This document shows positions 17,898 to 28,291 of a stretch of DNA of 64,000 nt, in pieces. The stretch lies in assembly GCF_000685035.1 (NCBI RefSeq), contig NZ_BAYB01000011.1:275552-339551 (forward strand), given 5' to 3'. Made by a program: the position numbers and the translations under genes. The notes under the pieces are model-generated. The model saw only the letters and a program-made list of their open reading frames with translations, made no database searches and was not told the DNA's origin. This DNA is from Paraburkholderia ferrariae NBRC 106233. GTDB taxonomy: Bacteria > Pseudomonadota > Gammaproteobacteria > Burkholderiales > Burkholderiaceae. The first letter of the stretch is position 1, and each line of letters starts with the position of its first letter.

Positions 17898-18038
17898 ACA
17901 CTGGTTGCAGGGCTTGCAAATTTTAGCCATCGTCCCGGTCCTTCAGACGCAACGCGTCGCCGTTTAGCCGATTCCCTGCACGGCTTTTCACGGTTTAGAT
18001 TGGTTGTCCTTGCCAGCGCGTCTGTGCGCTGGCTTTTT
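17898..18038 (+). ncRNA. Candidate small RNA or terminated leader, ~140 nt
   Basis: Bounded by the strong promoter at 17864-17891 and a rho-independent terminator at 18012-18038. Inside, TGCAGGG (17906-17912) can pair with CCCTGCA (17974-17980), enclosing a GACGC-AAC-GCGTC hairpin (17946-17958). No open frame with a ribosome binding site is seen. I compared it by eye with 6S and 4.5S RNA and see no match. It could be a free sRNA or an attenuated leader of the downstream transglycosylase gene. Confidence 0.5.
18012..18038 (+). terminator. Rho-independent terminator of the RNA candidate
   Basis: Stem GCCAGCGC (18012-18019) with GCGCTGGC (18026-18033) followed by five T. Confidence 0.8.
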
Positions 18039-18228
18039 GCGTGAGAACTCCCGCGCCCCCTCGGCGCGCTTCGATCAGTACCGGAGGAGTTCCACCGCGG
18101 CGAACTTGCCGTTTTCCCGACGCCGCTGCCGCACCAGCCAGGGCGCGCGGTGTCTTGATCCTGCATCGGGCTGTTGGCCTCGTGCCGCTCCCCGGTCTGC
18201 CGGATCATGCATCATGGGAGATCTGTAG

Positions 18229-19413
18229 ATGAATACCTGGTTATCGTGGTGGCGCGCCGACGAGCGTCTAGCGCTTGGTCTGCGTGCGCTGCTGCGGCGT
18301 GGCACCCGTCTGAGCCATCACCTGTTCAGCCTCGTTGGCGGTTGTGCCGTCCTGCTCGCGCTTGCCCTCTGGCTGCTGCCCACGTGGCGCGGCACGCTGG
18401 CGGCGCGTTTGATGCCCTTCGTGTCGGCGGCCGTGCAGGCCGGACCGGCGCGCCTCCTGCAAGGCAACCCGCTGCCCTCGTTCGCGCCCCCGGGTGCGGC
18501 GACCGACGACAACGGCAGCGACGGCGCCATGCTGCCCGTGGCCGTCTCGGCCGACGCCGGTGTGAATGCCGCAAACGGCGCCGCCAATGCCGCAGCCGCG
18601 GCCCAGCCGGGCTCCGGCGTCGCCACGCTCGACGCGGTGGCGCTCAACGGCCTCGATCCGCGCTCGCTGCCGAGCGTCGGCTCGCTTGCCCGCATGATTC
18701 CGTCGCAGCGCATCACGCCCGATGCCCGCGACGACCGCATTCTCGTTTCGGAGCGCGAGCAGGCGCTCGTCGCCGGCTATCTCTCGCGCCGCTATCGCGT
18801 GGCGCAGGAGCCGGTGGCCGAACTGGTCAAGGCCGCATTCGATACGGGCCGGGAAGTGGGGCTCGACCCCCTCCTGCTGCTCTCGGTGATGGCGATCGAG
18901 TCGGGCTTCAACCCGTACGCCGAAAGCGGCGTGGGCGCGCAAGGGCTGATGCAGGTGATGTCGAAGGTCCACTCCGACAAGTTCCAGTACTTCGGCGGCC
19001 AGAGCGCGGCGCTCGATCCGCTCGCGAACATCAAGGTGGGCGCGCTCGTGCTCAAGGATTGCATCGCGCGCGGCGGCTCGCTGCCGGGCGGTCTGCGCCT
19101 CTACGTGGGCTCGAGCACGCAGGACGACGGCGGTTACGGCGCGAAGGTGATGGCCGAGCGGGGGCGCCTGCGCGACGTCGCCCGCGGCCGCAACGTGCCG
19201 GTCAATGCGCCGCAGGCGCCCGTCACGACGGCGACGGGCGGCACGCCTGCGCCGCAGAAGGTGGCGAGCAACAAGCGCGTGCAGGTGACGCTGGACGGTG
19301 CGCATCCGATGATCGAGAAGACGTCGGTCACGCCGGACAAGGCCTCGGCGGATCAGGACGACGCCAGCACCACGGCGCAGAAGCACGGTTCTTCGGCCCA
19401 GCTTGGCGCGTGA
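18229..19413 (+). CDS. Membrane-anchored lytic transglycosylase, SLT domain
   Basis: 394 residues. A single membrane segment near residues 34-52 (LFSLVGGCAVLLALALWLLP) anchors it; an Ala-rich periplasmic linker follows; the SLT domain lies at about 195-310. The catalytic Glu is in SVMAIESGFNPYAESGVGAQ (about residue 224), followed by GLMQVM, the family pattern. It cleaves peptidoglycan glycan strands with formation of 1,6-anhydro ends. The last ~80 residues are a low-complexity Ala/Thr/Lys tail. The second family Tyr region reads YVGSS rather than the usual YNxG. GGGAGA precedes the ATG. Confidence 0.9.
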   Translation: MNTWLSWWRADERLALGLRALLRRGTRLSHHLFSLVGGCAVLLALALWLLPTWRGTLAARLMPFVSAAVQAGPARLLQGNPLPSFAPPGAATDDNGSDGAMLPVAVSADAGVNAANGAANAAAAAQPGSGVATLDAVALNGLDPRSLPSVGSLARMIPSQRITPDARDDRILVSEREQALVAGYLSRRYRVAQEPVAELVKAAFDTGREVGLDPLLLLSVMAIESGFNPYAESGVGAQGLMQVMSKVHSDKFQYFGGQSAALDPLANIKVGALVLKDCIARGGSLPGGLRLYVGSSTQDDGGYGAKVMAERGRLRDVARGRNVPVNAPQAPVTTATGGTPAPQKVASNKRVQVTLDGAHPMIEKTSVTPDKASADQDDASTTAQKHGSSAQLGA

Positions 19414-19446
19414 TGGACGCGTAAAAGGCCCTTCGTCGGGACTCGT

Positions 19447-19478
19447 AAAAAATGGCACCCTCGGGTGCCATTTTTTTT
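19447..19478. terminator. Bidirectional terminator between transglycosylase and aminotransferase
   Basis: Stem AAAAAATGGCACCC (19447-19460) with GGGTGCCATTTTTT (19463-19476), two-base loop, T run continuing to 19478. It serves both convergent genes. Confidence 0.9.
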
Positions 19479-19515
19479 GCCTGCGGGGGACGGAGAAACA
19501 AACGAACCGAACGCG

Positions 19516-20709
19516 CTAGCGGCCGAAAAAACCGCGCAGCCGCTCGACTGCTTCCTCCAGCCGTTCGTACGCCGTGGCGTAGGACAGCCGCACGTATCGA
19601 TGCGGCGCCGCGCTGCCGAAATCCATGCCCGGCACCATGACCGTCCCGGCGTCGTGCAGCATCGCGCGGGTCAGCGCGTCGCTGTCGCCGGCGCTGGGGT
19701 GCGCGACGTTCGTGCAGTCGGCGTAGACGTAGAACGCGCCGTCGGGCATGACCGGCACGCGAAAACCCAGCGATTCGAGCGCGGGGGCGATGAAGTCGCG
19801 CCGGCGCTGGAATTCGAGCCGGCGCGATTCGTAGATCGCGAGCGTGTCCGGCTCGAAGCACGCCAGCGCCGCATGCTGCGCGAGGGCCGACGCGCAGATG
19901 AAGAGGTTCTGCGCAAGCTTCTCGAACGCGCCAACGAGGCCGGGCGGCACGACCAGCCAGCCCAGACGCCAGCCCGTCATGGTGAAGTACTTCGAGAAGC
20001 TGTTGACGGTCACGACATCGTCGCCGAACGACAGCGCCGAAACGGGCCGCGCGCCGTAGCTCAGGCCCTGGTAGATTTCGTCGACGATCGTGAAGCCCCC
20101 GCGTGCCCGCACGGCCTGCACGATGCGCCCGAGCTCGTCGGGCTCGATCGAGGTGCCGGTGGGATTCGACGGCGAGGCGAGCAGCACGCCGCGCGTGCGC
20201 GGCGTCCAGAGCCGTTCGACGTCGGCGGCCGTGAGCTGGAAGCGCGCCTCGGGGCCGCTCGGCACGAGCACCGGCTTGCCTTCGGCCGCCGCCACGAAGT
20301 GGCGGTTGCAGGGATAGCACGGGTCGGGCATCAGCACTTCGTCGTCGCGATCGACGAGCGCCGTGCAGGCGAGCAGCAGCGCCGCGGAAGCGCCCGCCGT
20401 CACCACGACGCGCGCCGGATCGATGGCGAGGCCGTACGCATCGCGATAATGACCGGCGATGGCTTCGCGCAGCGCGTGAATGCCGAGCGCGTTGGTGTAC
20501 TGGGTGACCCCGCGGCGCAGGGCGGCTGCGGCGGCCTCGACCACGGGTTCCGGCGCCGTGAAGTCCGGCTGGCCGATGCCCATGTGAATGATGTCGCGCC
20601 CGGCGCGTTCGAGTTTTGCCGCTTCCTTGGCCAGTTCCATGACATAGAACGGCTGGATGGCATCGACGCGCGCGGCAAGCCGCAGGAGCGGTTCGGCAAC
20701 GGTGTTCAT
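19516..20709 (-). CDS. PLP-dependent aminotransferase, class I/II
   Basis: 397 residues of fold-type I aminotransferase. The N-terminal ILHMGIGQPDF-like segment (IIHMGIGQPDFTAPEPVVEA), the ASPSNPTGTSIEPDEL loop with Asn, IVDEIYQGLSY with the PLP-binding Asp and Tyr, and the PLP Lys in VNSFSKYFTMTGWRLGW are all present, plus the C-terminal Arg in RYVRLSYATAYERLEEA. Substrate (aspartate, alanine, valine or aromatic) cannot be fixed from sequence alone. It lies 147 bp downstream of nusB on the same strand. Confidence 0.9.
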   Translation of the reverse strand: MNTVAEPLLRLAARVDAIQPFYVMELAKEAAKLERAGRDIIHMGIGQPDFTAPEPVVEAAAAALRRGVTQYTNALGIHALREAIAGHYRDAYGLAIDPARVVVTAGASAALLLACTALVDRDDEVLMPDPCYPCNRHFVAAAEGKPVLVPSGPEARFQLTAADVERLWTPRTRGVLLASPSNPTGTSIEPDELGRIVQAVRARGGFTIVDEIYQGLSYGARPVSALSFGDDVVTVNSFSKYFTMTGWRLGWLVVPPGLVGAFEKLAQNLFICASALAQHAALACFEPDTLAIYESRRLEFQRRRDFIAPALESLGFRVPVMPDGAFYVYADCTNVAHPSAGDSDALTRAMLHDAGTVMVPGMDFGSAAPHRYVRLSYATAYERLEEAVERLRGFFGR

Positions 20710-20856
20710 GCGGGTGATTCCGGTTCTTTCGTGCCGGGGAGGCCGGCCAGGTCCAGAGCGCCTTGGGGTGTTTCCCGGCGCGCGGACCGCGTTACGACAA
20801 CAGATTCGCGCGGCGGCGGGAGGCGCGCACGCGGCGCTTCCCGGCCGCCCCGGCCA

Positions 20857-21291
20857 TCACGACTTGCGCGCGGACTGGATTTCCGTGGCGCGCAGTTGCA
20901 CCGCGAGCTTGTCCAGCACGCCGTTGACGTACTTGTAGCCGTCCGAGCCGCCGAAGGTCTTCGCCAGCTCCACCGCCTCGTTGATCACGACGCGGTAGGG
21001 GATGTCGACGTGGTGCGTGAGCTCGTAGGTCGCCACCAGCAGCACCGCGCGCTCGACGGGCGAAAGCTGCTCGATGGGCCGGTCGAGGCAGGGCGCGATG
21101 GCGGCCGAAAGCGTGTCGGCATCGCGGATCACGCCATGCAGGATGGCGTCCAGATGCTCGTGGTCGGCCTTGTCGTAGCCCTGCGAACCGCGCAGTTGCG
21201 CGTCGATTTCGCCGGCGGGCACGCCCGACAGCAGCCACTGATACAACCCCTGCGTGGCCAGTTCGCGGGAGCGGCGGCGCGCGCTCTTCAT
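20857..21291 (-). CDS. nusB: Transcription antitermination factor NusB
   Basis: 144-residue all-helical RNA-binding protein that, with S10 (NusE), binds boxA in rRNA leaders. [20 protein letters not shown] at the start, [20 protein letters not shown] and [20 protein letters not shown] near the end are the NusB hallmarks. Its ATG overlaps the ribH stop by four bases, so it is translated in the rib operon, the usual arrangement in proteobacteria. Confidence 0.97.
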   Translation of the reverse strand: MKSARRRSRELATQGLYQWLLSGVPAGEIDAQLRGSQGYDKADHEHLDAILHGVIRDADTLSAAIAPCLDRPIEQLSPVERAVLLVATYELTHHVDIPYRVVINEAVELAKTFGGSDGYKYVNGVLDKLAVQLRATEIQSARKS

Positions 21292-21806
21292 TGCTGTTCC
21301 TCTTCGTCTTCCTCGTCTTCGTCCTCGTCGTCGTCGCCGCCGTCGAGTTGCTCCAGCGCCACCGTGAGGTTGGCCATTTCGACGGCGACGCGCGCCGCGT
21401 CACGACCCTTTTCGGTCATGCGCGCGACGGCCTGCTCGTCGTTTTCCGTCGTCAGCACGGCGTTGGCGACCGGCACGCCGAAGTCGAGCGCGATGCGCGA
21501 GATGCCCGCGCCGCTTTCGTTCGAGACGAGTTCGAAGTGATAGGTCTCGCCGCGCACGACCGCGCCGAGCGCGATCAGCGCGTCGAACTGGCCGCTTTCG
21601 GCGAGCTTTTGCAGCGCGAGCGGGATTTCCAGCGCGCCCGGCACGGTGACGAGCAGCACGTCTTCGCCCGTCACGCCAAGGCGTTCGAGCTCTTCGATGC
21701 ACGCGTCGGCGAGGCCGTTGCAGACCGGTTCGTTAAAGCGCGACTGGACGATGCCGATGCGCAGTCCGTCGCCGTCGAGGTTCGGTTGGTATTGTCCGAT
21801 TTCCAT
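21288..21806 (-). CDS. ribH: 6,7-dimethyl-8-ribityllumazine synthase
   Basis: 172 residues. It condenses the RibA/RibD product with dihydroxybutanone phosphate to lumazine, the step before riboflavin synthase. [60 protein letters not shown] and GVLTTEN-like [14 protein letters not shown] are all typical. The start is the ATG at 21804-21806. The C-terminus has an odd, almost purely acidic tail (about 17 residues of D/E after LDGG) not needed for the fold. Confidence 0.96.
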   Translation of the reverse strand: MEIGQYQPNLDGDGLRIGIVQSRFNEPVCNGLADACIEELERLGVTGEDVLLVTVPGALEIPLALQKLAESGQFDALIALGAVVRGETYHFELVSNESGAGISRIALDFGVPVANAVLTTENDEQAVARMTEKGRDAARVAVEMANLTVALEQLDGGDDDEDEDEEDEEEQQ

Positions 21807-21883
21807 GTGGTATCCGTTGGTTCGGTTAAGCGTTGTGACGCGTGTTGAGCGGGTGCGGCCGCGGCCGGTGAGGGCGTGGCCGC

Positions 21884-23050
21884 TCAGGCGCGCGTGGCGG
21901 CGCGCTCGGCGGTTTCGGGCGGGCAGGGCGCCTCGGTGCTGCTGCCCGGCATCGGCACGAAGCCGGTGACTTCGAGCCCATAGCCCGACATGCTGCCGAG
22001 GCGGCGGGGTTTCGACAACACCTGCATGCGTCCCACGCCAAGTTCGCGCAGGATCTGCGCGCCGATGCCGTAGGTCTTGAAATCGACCGGGCGGCGCGCG
22101 AGCGCCTCGGCGCGCTCCTTCTGGTCGAATGCCTTGAAGACGTCGATCAGATGTTCCTTCGTGTCGCCGCAGTTGAGCATGACGATCACGCCGAGGTCGC
22201 GCCCGGCGATTTCGCGCAGGGCGGCGTCGAGCGTCCACGAGTGCGTGGACGCGCCCGTTTCGAGCAGATCCAGCACCGAAAGCGGCTCGTGCACGCGCAC
22301 CGGCGTGTCGCGCTCGGGCGTGGGCGTGCCGCGTACGAGCGCGATGTGCGGCGTGCGCGAGGGGTGATCGACGTACATGATCGCGCGGAACGTGCCGTGC
22401 GCCGTCTGCATGGTGCGCTCCGCCACGCGTTCCACGATCGACTCGGTGCGGCTGCGGTAGTGGATCAGATCGGCGATCGTGCCGATCTTCAGGTTGTGCT
22501 CCTGCGCGAACTCGATGAGGTCGGGCAGGCGCGCCATCGTGCCGTCGTCCTTGATGACCTCGCAGATCACCGCGGCCGGCGTGAGGCCCGCGAGCGCCGT
22601 GAAGTCGCAGCCCGCCTCGGTGTGGCCCGCGCGCACGAGCACCCCGCCCGGCTGCGCCATGATCGGGAACACGTGGCCCGGCTGCACGATGTGCTCGGCG
22701 CGCGCGTCGTGCGCGACGGCCGTCTGGATCGTGCGGGCGCGGTCGGCGGCGGAAATGCCGGTCGTCACGCCTTCGGCCGCCTCGATGCTCACCGTGAACG
22801 CCGTGCCGTACTGCGTGCCGTTGCGGTAGGTCATGAGCGGCAGGTTGAGCTGCTTGCAGCGTTCCTGGGTGAGCGTCAGGCAGATCAGGCCCCGACCGTA
22901 TTTCGCCATGAAGTTGATCGCTTCGGGCGTGACGAATTCCGCCGCGATGACGAGGTCGCCCTCGTTCTCCCGGTCTTCTTCGTCGACGAGGATCACCATC
23001 CGGCCGGCCTTGAGCTCGGCGATGATCTCGGGGGTGGTGGCGAGGGTCAT
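21884..23050 (-). CDS. ribB: 3,4-dihydroxy-2-butanone 4-phosphate synthase with degenerate GTP cyclohydrolase II domain (RibBX type)
   Basis: 388 residues. The N-terminal ~205 residues are an intact Rib[20 protein letters not shown], then [14 protein letters not shown]. The C-terminal ~180 residues align with GTP cyclohydrolase II ([19 protein letters not shown]) but lack its zinc-binding Cys triad: where SECLTGDxxGSxRCDCG is expected, the sequence is [19 protein letters not shown], and the RxxGRGIGL loop is also missing. This half therefore should not hydrolyse GTP. Such RibBX proteins are known in beta- and gamma-proteobacteria. A real RibA must be elsewhere. Upstream of ribH by 77 bp. Confidence 0.92.
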   Translation of the reverse strand: MTLATTPEIIAELKAGRMVILVDEEDRENEGDLVIAAEFVTPEAINFMAKYGRGLICLTLTQERCKQLNLPLMTYRNGTQYGTAFTVSIEAAEGVTTGISAADRARTIQTAVAHDARAEHIVQPGHVFPIMAQPGGVLVRAGHTEAGCDFTALAGLTPAAVICEVIKDDGTMARLPDLIEFAQEHNLKIGTIADLIHYRSRTESIVERVAERTMQTAHGTFRAIMYVDHPSRTPHIALVRGTPTPERDTPVRVHEPLSVLDLLETGASTHSWTLDAALREIAGRDLGVIVMLNCGDTKEHLIDVFKAFDQKERAEALARRPVDFKTYGIGAQILRELGVGRMQVLSKPRRLGSMSGYGLEVTGFVPMPGSSTEAPCPPETAERAATRA

Positions 23051-23168
23051 GTTGGGATCTTTTTGGGAAAGCGCATATTTTACGCCACGCGGGCGGCCAA
23101 GTCGCCGTCGGCGGGGCCGGGGGCTGGCGGGACCGCCTGAATAGCTTCCAAGCGTGCCCGCCAGAGCA

Positions 23169-24998
<1,830 letters not shown>

Positions 24999-25148
24999 GG
25001 GAGCGTGCTTCGGGCTTTGCGCCCGAAGACTTGATGAAAATTGGCAATGGAAAACGAACCCGTGCGTCGCGGCGGCAGCCGGACGCCCTAATTCGAATTC
25101 ACGGAGATGCTGCGCGGCAAAAAGGAGGCCGCGCGGAGCGCGCTTGCG

Positions 25149-25232
25149 CTAACCTCGGCGCGGAAGTCGCGGCGAACCCGATTGCACCCGAGGCATTGGC
25201 ATGCCGGCGGCGATTTGAGCGTTCTTTACCAT
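25149..25232 (-). CDS. 27-codon ORF with strong ribosome binding site (leader peptide candidate)
   Basis: GAGGAGG lies just upstream of the ATG at 25230-25232; the ORF begins MVKNAQIAAGMPMPR and is 27 residues, basic at the end. A TAGAAT hexamer (25306-25311) sits upstream without a convincing -35. A GC-rich inverted repeat followed by CCTTTTTGCC comes after the stop (about 25112-25148). It may be a leader ORF of the ABC exporter, or the 5' end of a lost gene. Too short to be sure. Confidence 0.3.
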   Translation of the reverse strand: MVKNAQIAAGMPMPRVQSGSPRLPRRG

Positions 25233-25308
25233 CTCAGCCTCCTCGGAAAATCGGGTGAAGGGGAAGGGCGCCGCTCGTGTCGGCACCCGTATGAAGATTC
25301 TGCCGATT

Positions 25309-25485
25309 CTAGCAGCGTCCGGAGGTTCGTGCTTGCGGCGTTGGGGGATGTGACGGAAAGGAGACGGCGGGGAGGGGGCCAGGGCTGCCCGCGTCCACGC
25401 TCAGGCGCCCGCCCGCATCGGCGCTGCTGCCGAGCGGCGCGATCGAGGCGATGCGGCCCACCGCCGCGACGATTCCGGCAAACAT
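25309..25485 (-). pseudogene. ribE: Truncated riboflavin synthase gene
   Basis: The ATG at 25483-25485, with GAGGAA about 10 bases upstream, begins MFAGIVAAVGRIASIAPLGS, continuing to RLSVDAG at about residue 33. This is the normal N-terminus of riboflavin synthase (alpha type). After residue ~33 similarity stops; a Pro/Ser-rich frame runs to a TAG at 25309-25311 (58 codons). A full protein is about 200 residues with two lumazine-binding halves. The gene sits 56 bp downstream of ribD, its usual place, so it looks like a deletion remnant rather than chance. Confidence 0.65.
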
Positions 25486-25540
25486 CGTGCTGTTCCTCGT
25501 GTTCGATGGGGTTGATCGGATCGCCGCTCGCCGCGCCGGT

Positions 25541-26674
25541 TCAGGGCGTATCCGTTTGCGCTTCCTCCGCGCGCTCGATGCGCGCGAGGATGCGCAGGTC
25601 GTCGCCGATACGATCGACCGCGTGAAAATTCAGGCGCGTGCGCGCATCGAGCGAGGCCGGCGCGGCAATGTCGATCATGCCGAGCGCGTTGGTGCCGAGG
25701 AGCGAGGGCGCCACGTACAGCAGCAGTTCGTCCACGCAGCCTTCGCGCAGGAGCGAGCCGTTGAGCTTGTAGCCCGCTTCCACGTGCAGTTCGTTCACGC
25801 CGCGCGCGGCGAGTTCGCCGAGCATCGCGGGCAGATCGACCTTGCCCTGCGCGTTGCCGAGCGCGACAAGCTCGGCGCCGCGCGCGCGCAGGGTTTCGGC
25901 GCGCTCGGCGTTGTGTTCGTCGAGCGAAGCGCAGAACACGAGCGTCGGCGCGCCGACGAGAATCTGCGCGAGCGGCGACACGCCGAGCCGGCTGTCCACC
26001 AGCACGCGTTTGGGCTGGCGCGGCGTATCGACGGCCCGCACGGTCATGCGCGGGTCGTCTTCCTTCACGGTGCCGATGCCGGTGAGGATCGCCGAGGCGC
26101 GCGCGCGCCAGGCGTGGCCGTCCGCGCGGGCCGCTTCGCCGGTGATCCACTGGCTTTCGCCCGAGGGCAGGCCGGTGCGGCCGTCGAGCGACGCCGCGAT
26201 CTTCATGCGCACCCACGGGCGCTTGCGCACCATGCGCGAGACGAAGCCGATGTTCAGTTCGCGCGCCTCGTTGGCGAGCAAGCCGCAGCGCACGTCGATG
26301 CCCGCGTCGCGCAGCATGCCGAGGCCGCGCCCCGAAACGAGCGGATTCGGGTCCTCCATTGCCGCGATCACGCGCGCGACTTTCGCTTCGATCAGCGCGT
26401 TCGCGCACGGCGGCGTGCGGCCGAAGTGGCTGCACGGTTCGAGCGTGACATAGGCCGTCGCGCCGCGCAGGTCGTTGCCGCGCGCGCGGGCGTTTTTCAT
26501 CGCCTGGATTTCGGCGTGATCCTGGCCGGCCGGCTGCGTATAGCCTTCGCCGATGATCTCGCCGTCCTTCACCAGTACGCAGCCGACGCGCGGATTCGGG
26601 TCGGTCGTGTAGAGGCCGCGCGCCGCGAGGGCGAGCGCGCGTTCCATATGGAGGAAATCGGTTTGCGAGAACAT
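25541..26674 (-). CDS. ribD: Bifunctional riboflavin deaminase/reductase
   Basis: 377 residues. The N-terminal deaminase domain (residues ~1-150) has the zinc motif DHAEIQAMKNA and PCSHFGRTPPC; the C-terminal reductase domain (residues ~155-370) has MKIAASLDGRTGLPSGESQW and IGTVKEDDPRMTVR, ending in the barrel segment LLLYVAPSLLG. It converts the GTP-derived pyrimidine into the ribitylamino compound used by RibH. It is intact, unlike the ribE remnant directly downstream. hemL lies 108 bp upstream on the same strand. Confidence 0.95.
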   Translation of the reverse strand: MFSQTDFLHMERALALAARGLYTTDPNPRVGCVLVKDGEIIGEGYTQPAGQDHAEIQAMKNARARGNDLRGATAYVTLEPCSHFGRTPPCANALIEAKVARVIAAMEDPNPLVSGRGLGMLRDAGIDVRCGLLANEARELNIGFVSRMVRKRPWVRMKIAASLDGRTGLPSGESQWITGEAARADGHAWRARASAILTGIGTVKEDDPRMTVRAVDTPRQPKRVLVDSRLGVSPLAQILVGAPTLVFCASLDEHNAERAETLRARGAELVALGNAQGKVDLPAMLGELAARGVNELHVEAGYKLNGSLLREGCVDELLLYVAPSLLGTNALGMIDIAAPASLDARTRLNFHAVDRIGDDLRILARIERAEEAQTDTP

Positions 26675-26782
26675 CGTCGTGCTTTCTCCGCGGCGGCGGG
26701 TCGGGGGCGCCGGGCGTCGCGCGCCCGGCGAGGTCGTGGTATGCGCTTTTGCGTGGCGGGCTGTGCCGTGCTTCGCTGAGGA

Positions 26783-28081
26783 TCAGCTCGCGAAGGCGCG
26801 GCGCGCGGCGGCGATCGTTTCGTCGATGATCGCGTCGTCGTGCGCGCTCGACACGAAGCCTGCCTCGTAAGCCGACGGCGCGAAGTACACGCCCGCATCC
26901 AGCATCTGATGGAAGAAGCGGTTAAAGCGCGCGATGTCGCTCTTCGTGACTTCGGCGAAGCTCGCGGGGATTTTATCGGCGAAGTAGAGGCCGAACATGC
27001 CGCCCACCGAATCCGCCACGAACGGCACCTGCGCTTCGCGCGCCGCGGCGCTCAGTCCTTGCGCGAGGCGCGCCGTTTGCGCCGCAAGTTTCTCGTAGAA
27101 GCCGGGCGCCTGGATCAGCTGCAGCGTCTTGAGCCCGGCCGCGACCGCTACCGGGTTGCCCGAGAGCGTGCCCGCCTGGTACACGGTGCCGTTGGGCGCG
27201 AGGTGGTCCATGATCTCGCGGCGCCCGCCGAATGCTGCCGCGGGCATGCCGCCGCCGATCACCTTGCCGAGGCACACCATGTCCGCCTCCACGCCATAGA
27301 GCGCCTGCGCGCCCTTCAGGCCCACGCGGAAGCCGCACATCACTTCGTCGAAGATCAGCACGGCGCCGTGCTTCGTGCAGAGGCTGCGCAATGCGCCGAT
27401 GAATTCGGGCGAGCCCTTCACGAGGTTCATGTTGCCTGCCACCGGCTCGACGATCACGGCGCCGATCTCGTCGCCGAACGCCTTGAACGCTTCCTCGAGC
27501 GCGGCCACGTTGTTGTACTCGAGCACGGTGGTGTGTTTGGCGATATCGACGGGCACGCCCGCCGAAGTCGGATTGCCGAACGTGAGCAGGCCGGAGCCCG
27601 CCTTCACGAGCAGGCTGTCGGCGTGGCCGTGATAGCAGCCCTCGAACTTCACGATGCGGTCGCGCTTCGTGTAGCCGCGCGCGAGACGCAGCGCGCTCAT
27701 GGTGGCTTCGGTGCCGCTCGACACCATGCGCACCTGCTCCATCGACGGGACGATCTTGCAGATTTCCTCGGCGATTTCGATTTCGGCCTCGGTCGGCGCG
27801 CCGAACGAGAAGCCCTTGTGCAGCACGCGCTCGACGGCTTCGAGCACTTCGGGATGGACGTGGCCGACGATCATCGGGCCCCAGGAGCCGATGTAGTCGA
27901 TGTAGCGCTGGCCGTCGGCGTCCCAGAAGTACGGTCCTTGCGCGCGCTCGATGAAGCGCGGCGTGCCGCCCACGGAGCGGAACGCCCGCACGGGCGAATT
28001 CACGCCGCCGGGAATGGTGCGCTGCGCGCGTTCGAAGAGGGCCTCGTTCCGGGACGGCGTGCTGGACTGGGTGTTGGACAT
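26783..28081 (-). CDS. hemL: Glutamate-1-semialdehyde 2,1-aminomutase
   Basis: 432-residue PLP enzyme that makes 5-aminolevulinate in the C5 heme pathway. [20 protein letters not shown] near residue 23, [20 protein letters not shown], the [20 protein letters not shown] segment with the PLP Asp, and the PLP Lys in [17 protein letters not shown] are clear. The length is normal. It is upstream of ribD on the same strand; hem and rib genes adjoin here without evident functional coupling. Confidence 0.97.
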   Translation of the reverse strand: MSNTQSSTPSRNEALFERAQRTIPGGVNSPVRAFRSVGGTPRFIERAQGPYFWDADGQRYIDYIGSWGPMIVGHVHPEVLEAVERVLHKGFSFGAPTEAEIEIAEEICKIVPSMEQVRMVSSGTEATMSALRLARGYTKRDRIVKFEGCYHGHADSLLVKAGSGLLTFGNPTSAGVPVDIAKHTTVLEYNNVAALEEAFKAFGDEIGAVIVEPVAGNMNLVKGSPEFIGALRSLCTKHGAVLIFDEVMCGFRVGLKGAQALYGVEADMVCLGKVIGGGMPAAAFGGRREIMDHLAPNGTVYQAGTLSGNPVAVAAGLKTLQLIQAPGFYEKLAAQTARLAQGLSAAAREAQVPFVADSVGGMFGLYFADKIPASFAEVTKSDIARFNRFFHQMLDAGVYFAPSAYEAGFVSSAHDDAIIDETIAAARRAFAS

Positions 28082-28291
28082 GGGTGCTGGACCTGCGTGA
28101 GCGCTGCGTAAAGGGTATGGGGTATGGCGCGCGGCCTGGAATGCGGGCGCGGCGTAGGGAAGATCTGCTGAAATTGTACCGGACTCGCGACGAGGGAGCC
28201 GGTCGCGCCGGCTGGGCTATACCGTACCGGTGCGGAGCGTGGCCGGCCCCGCGCGAGTCCTCTGCCGGCGGGGCTCGCGCAGTAACGGCGG

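Noticed and set aside
17898..18038. 6S RNA (ssrS) or 4.5S RNA as the identity of the RNA candidate
   Set aside because: Length is short for 6S, the 5' and 3' ends do not pair into a long closing stem with a central bubble, and no 4.5S-type GGAAGC/GGUCAG loop is present.
24999..25540. FMN riboswitch in the rib region
   Set aside because: None of the conserved FMN-element blocks could be read on the minus strand here or upstream of ribBX.
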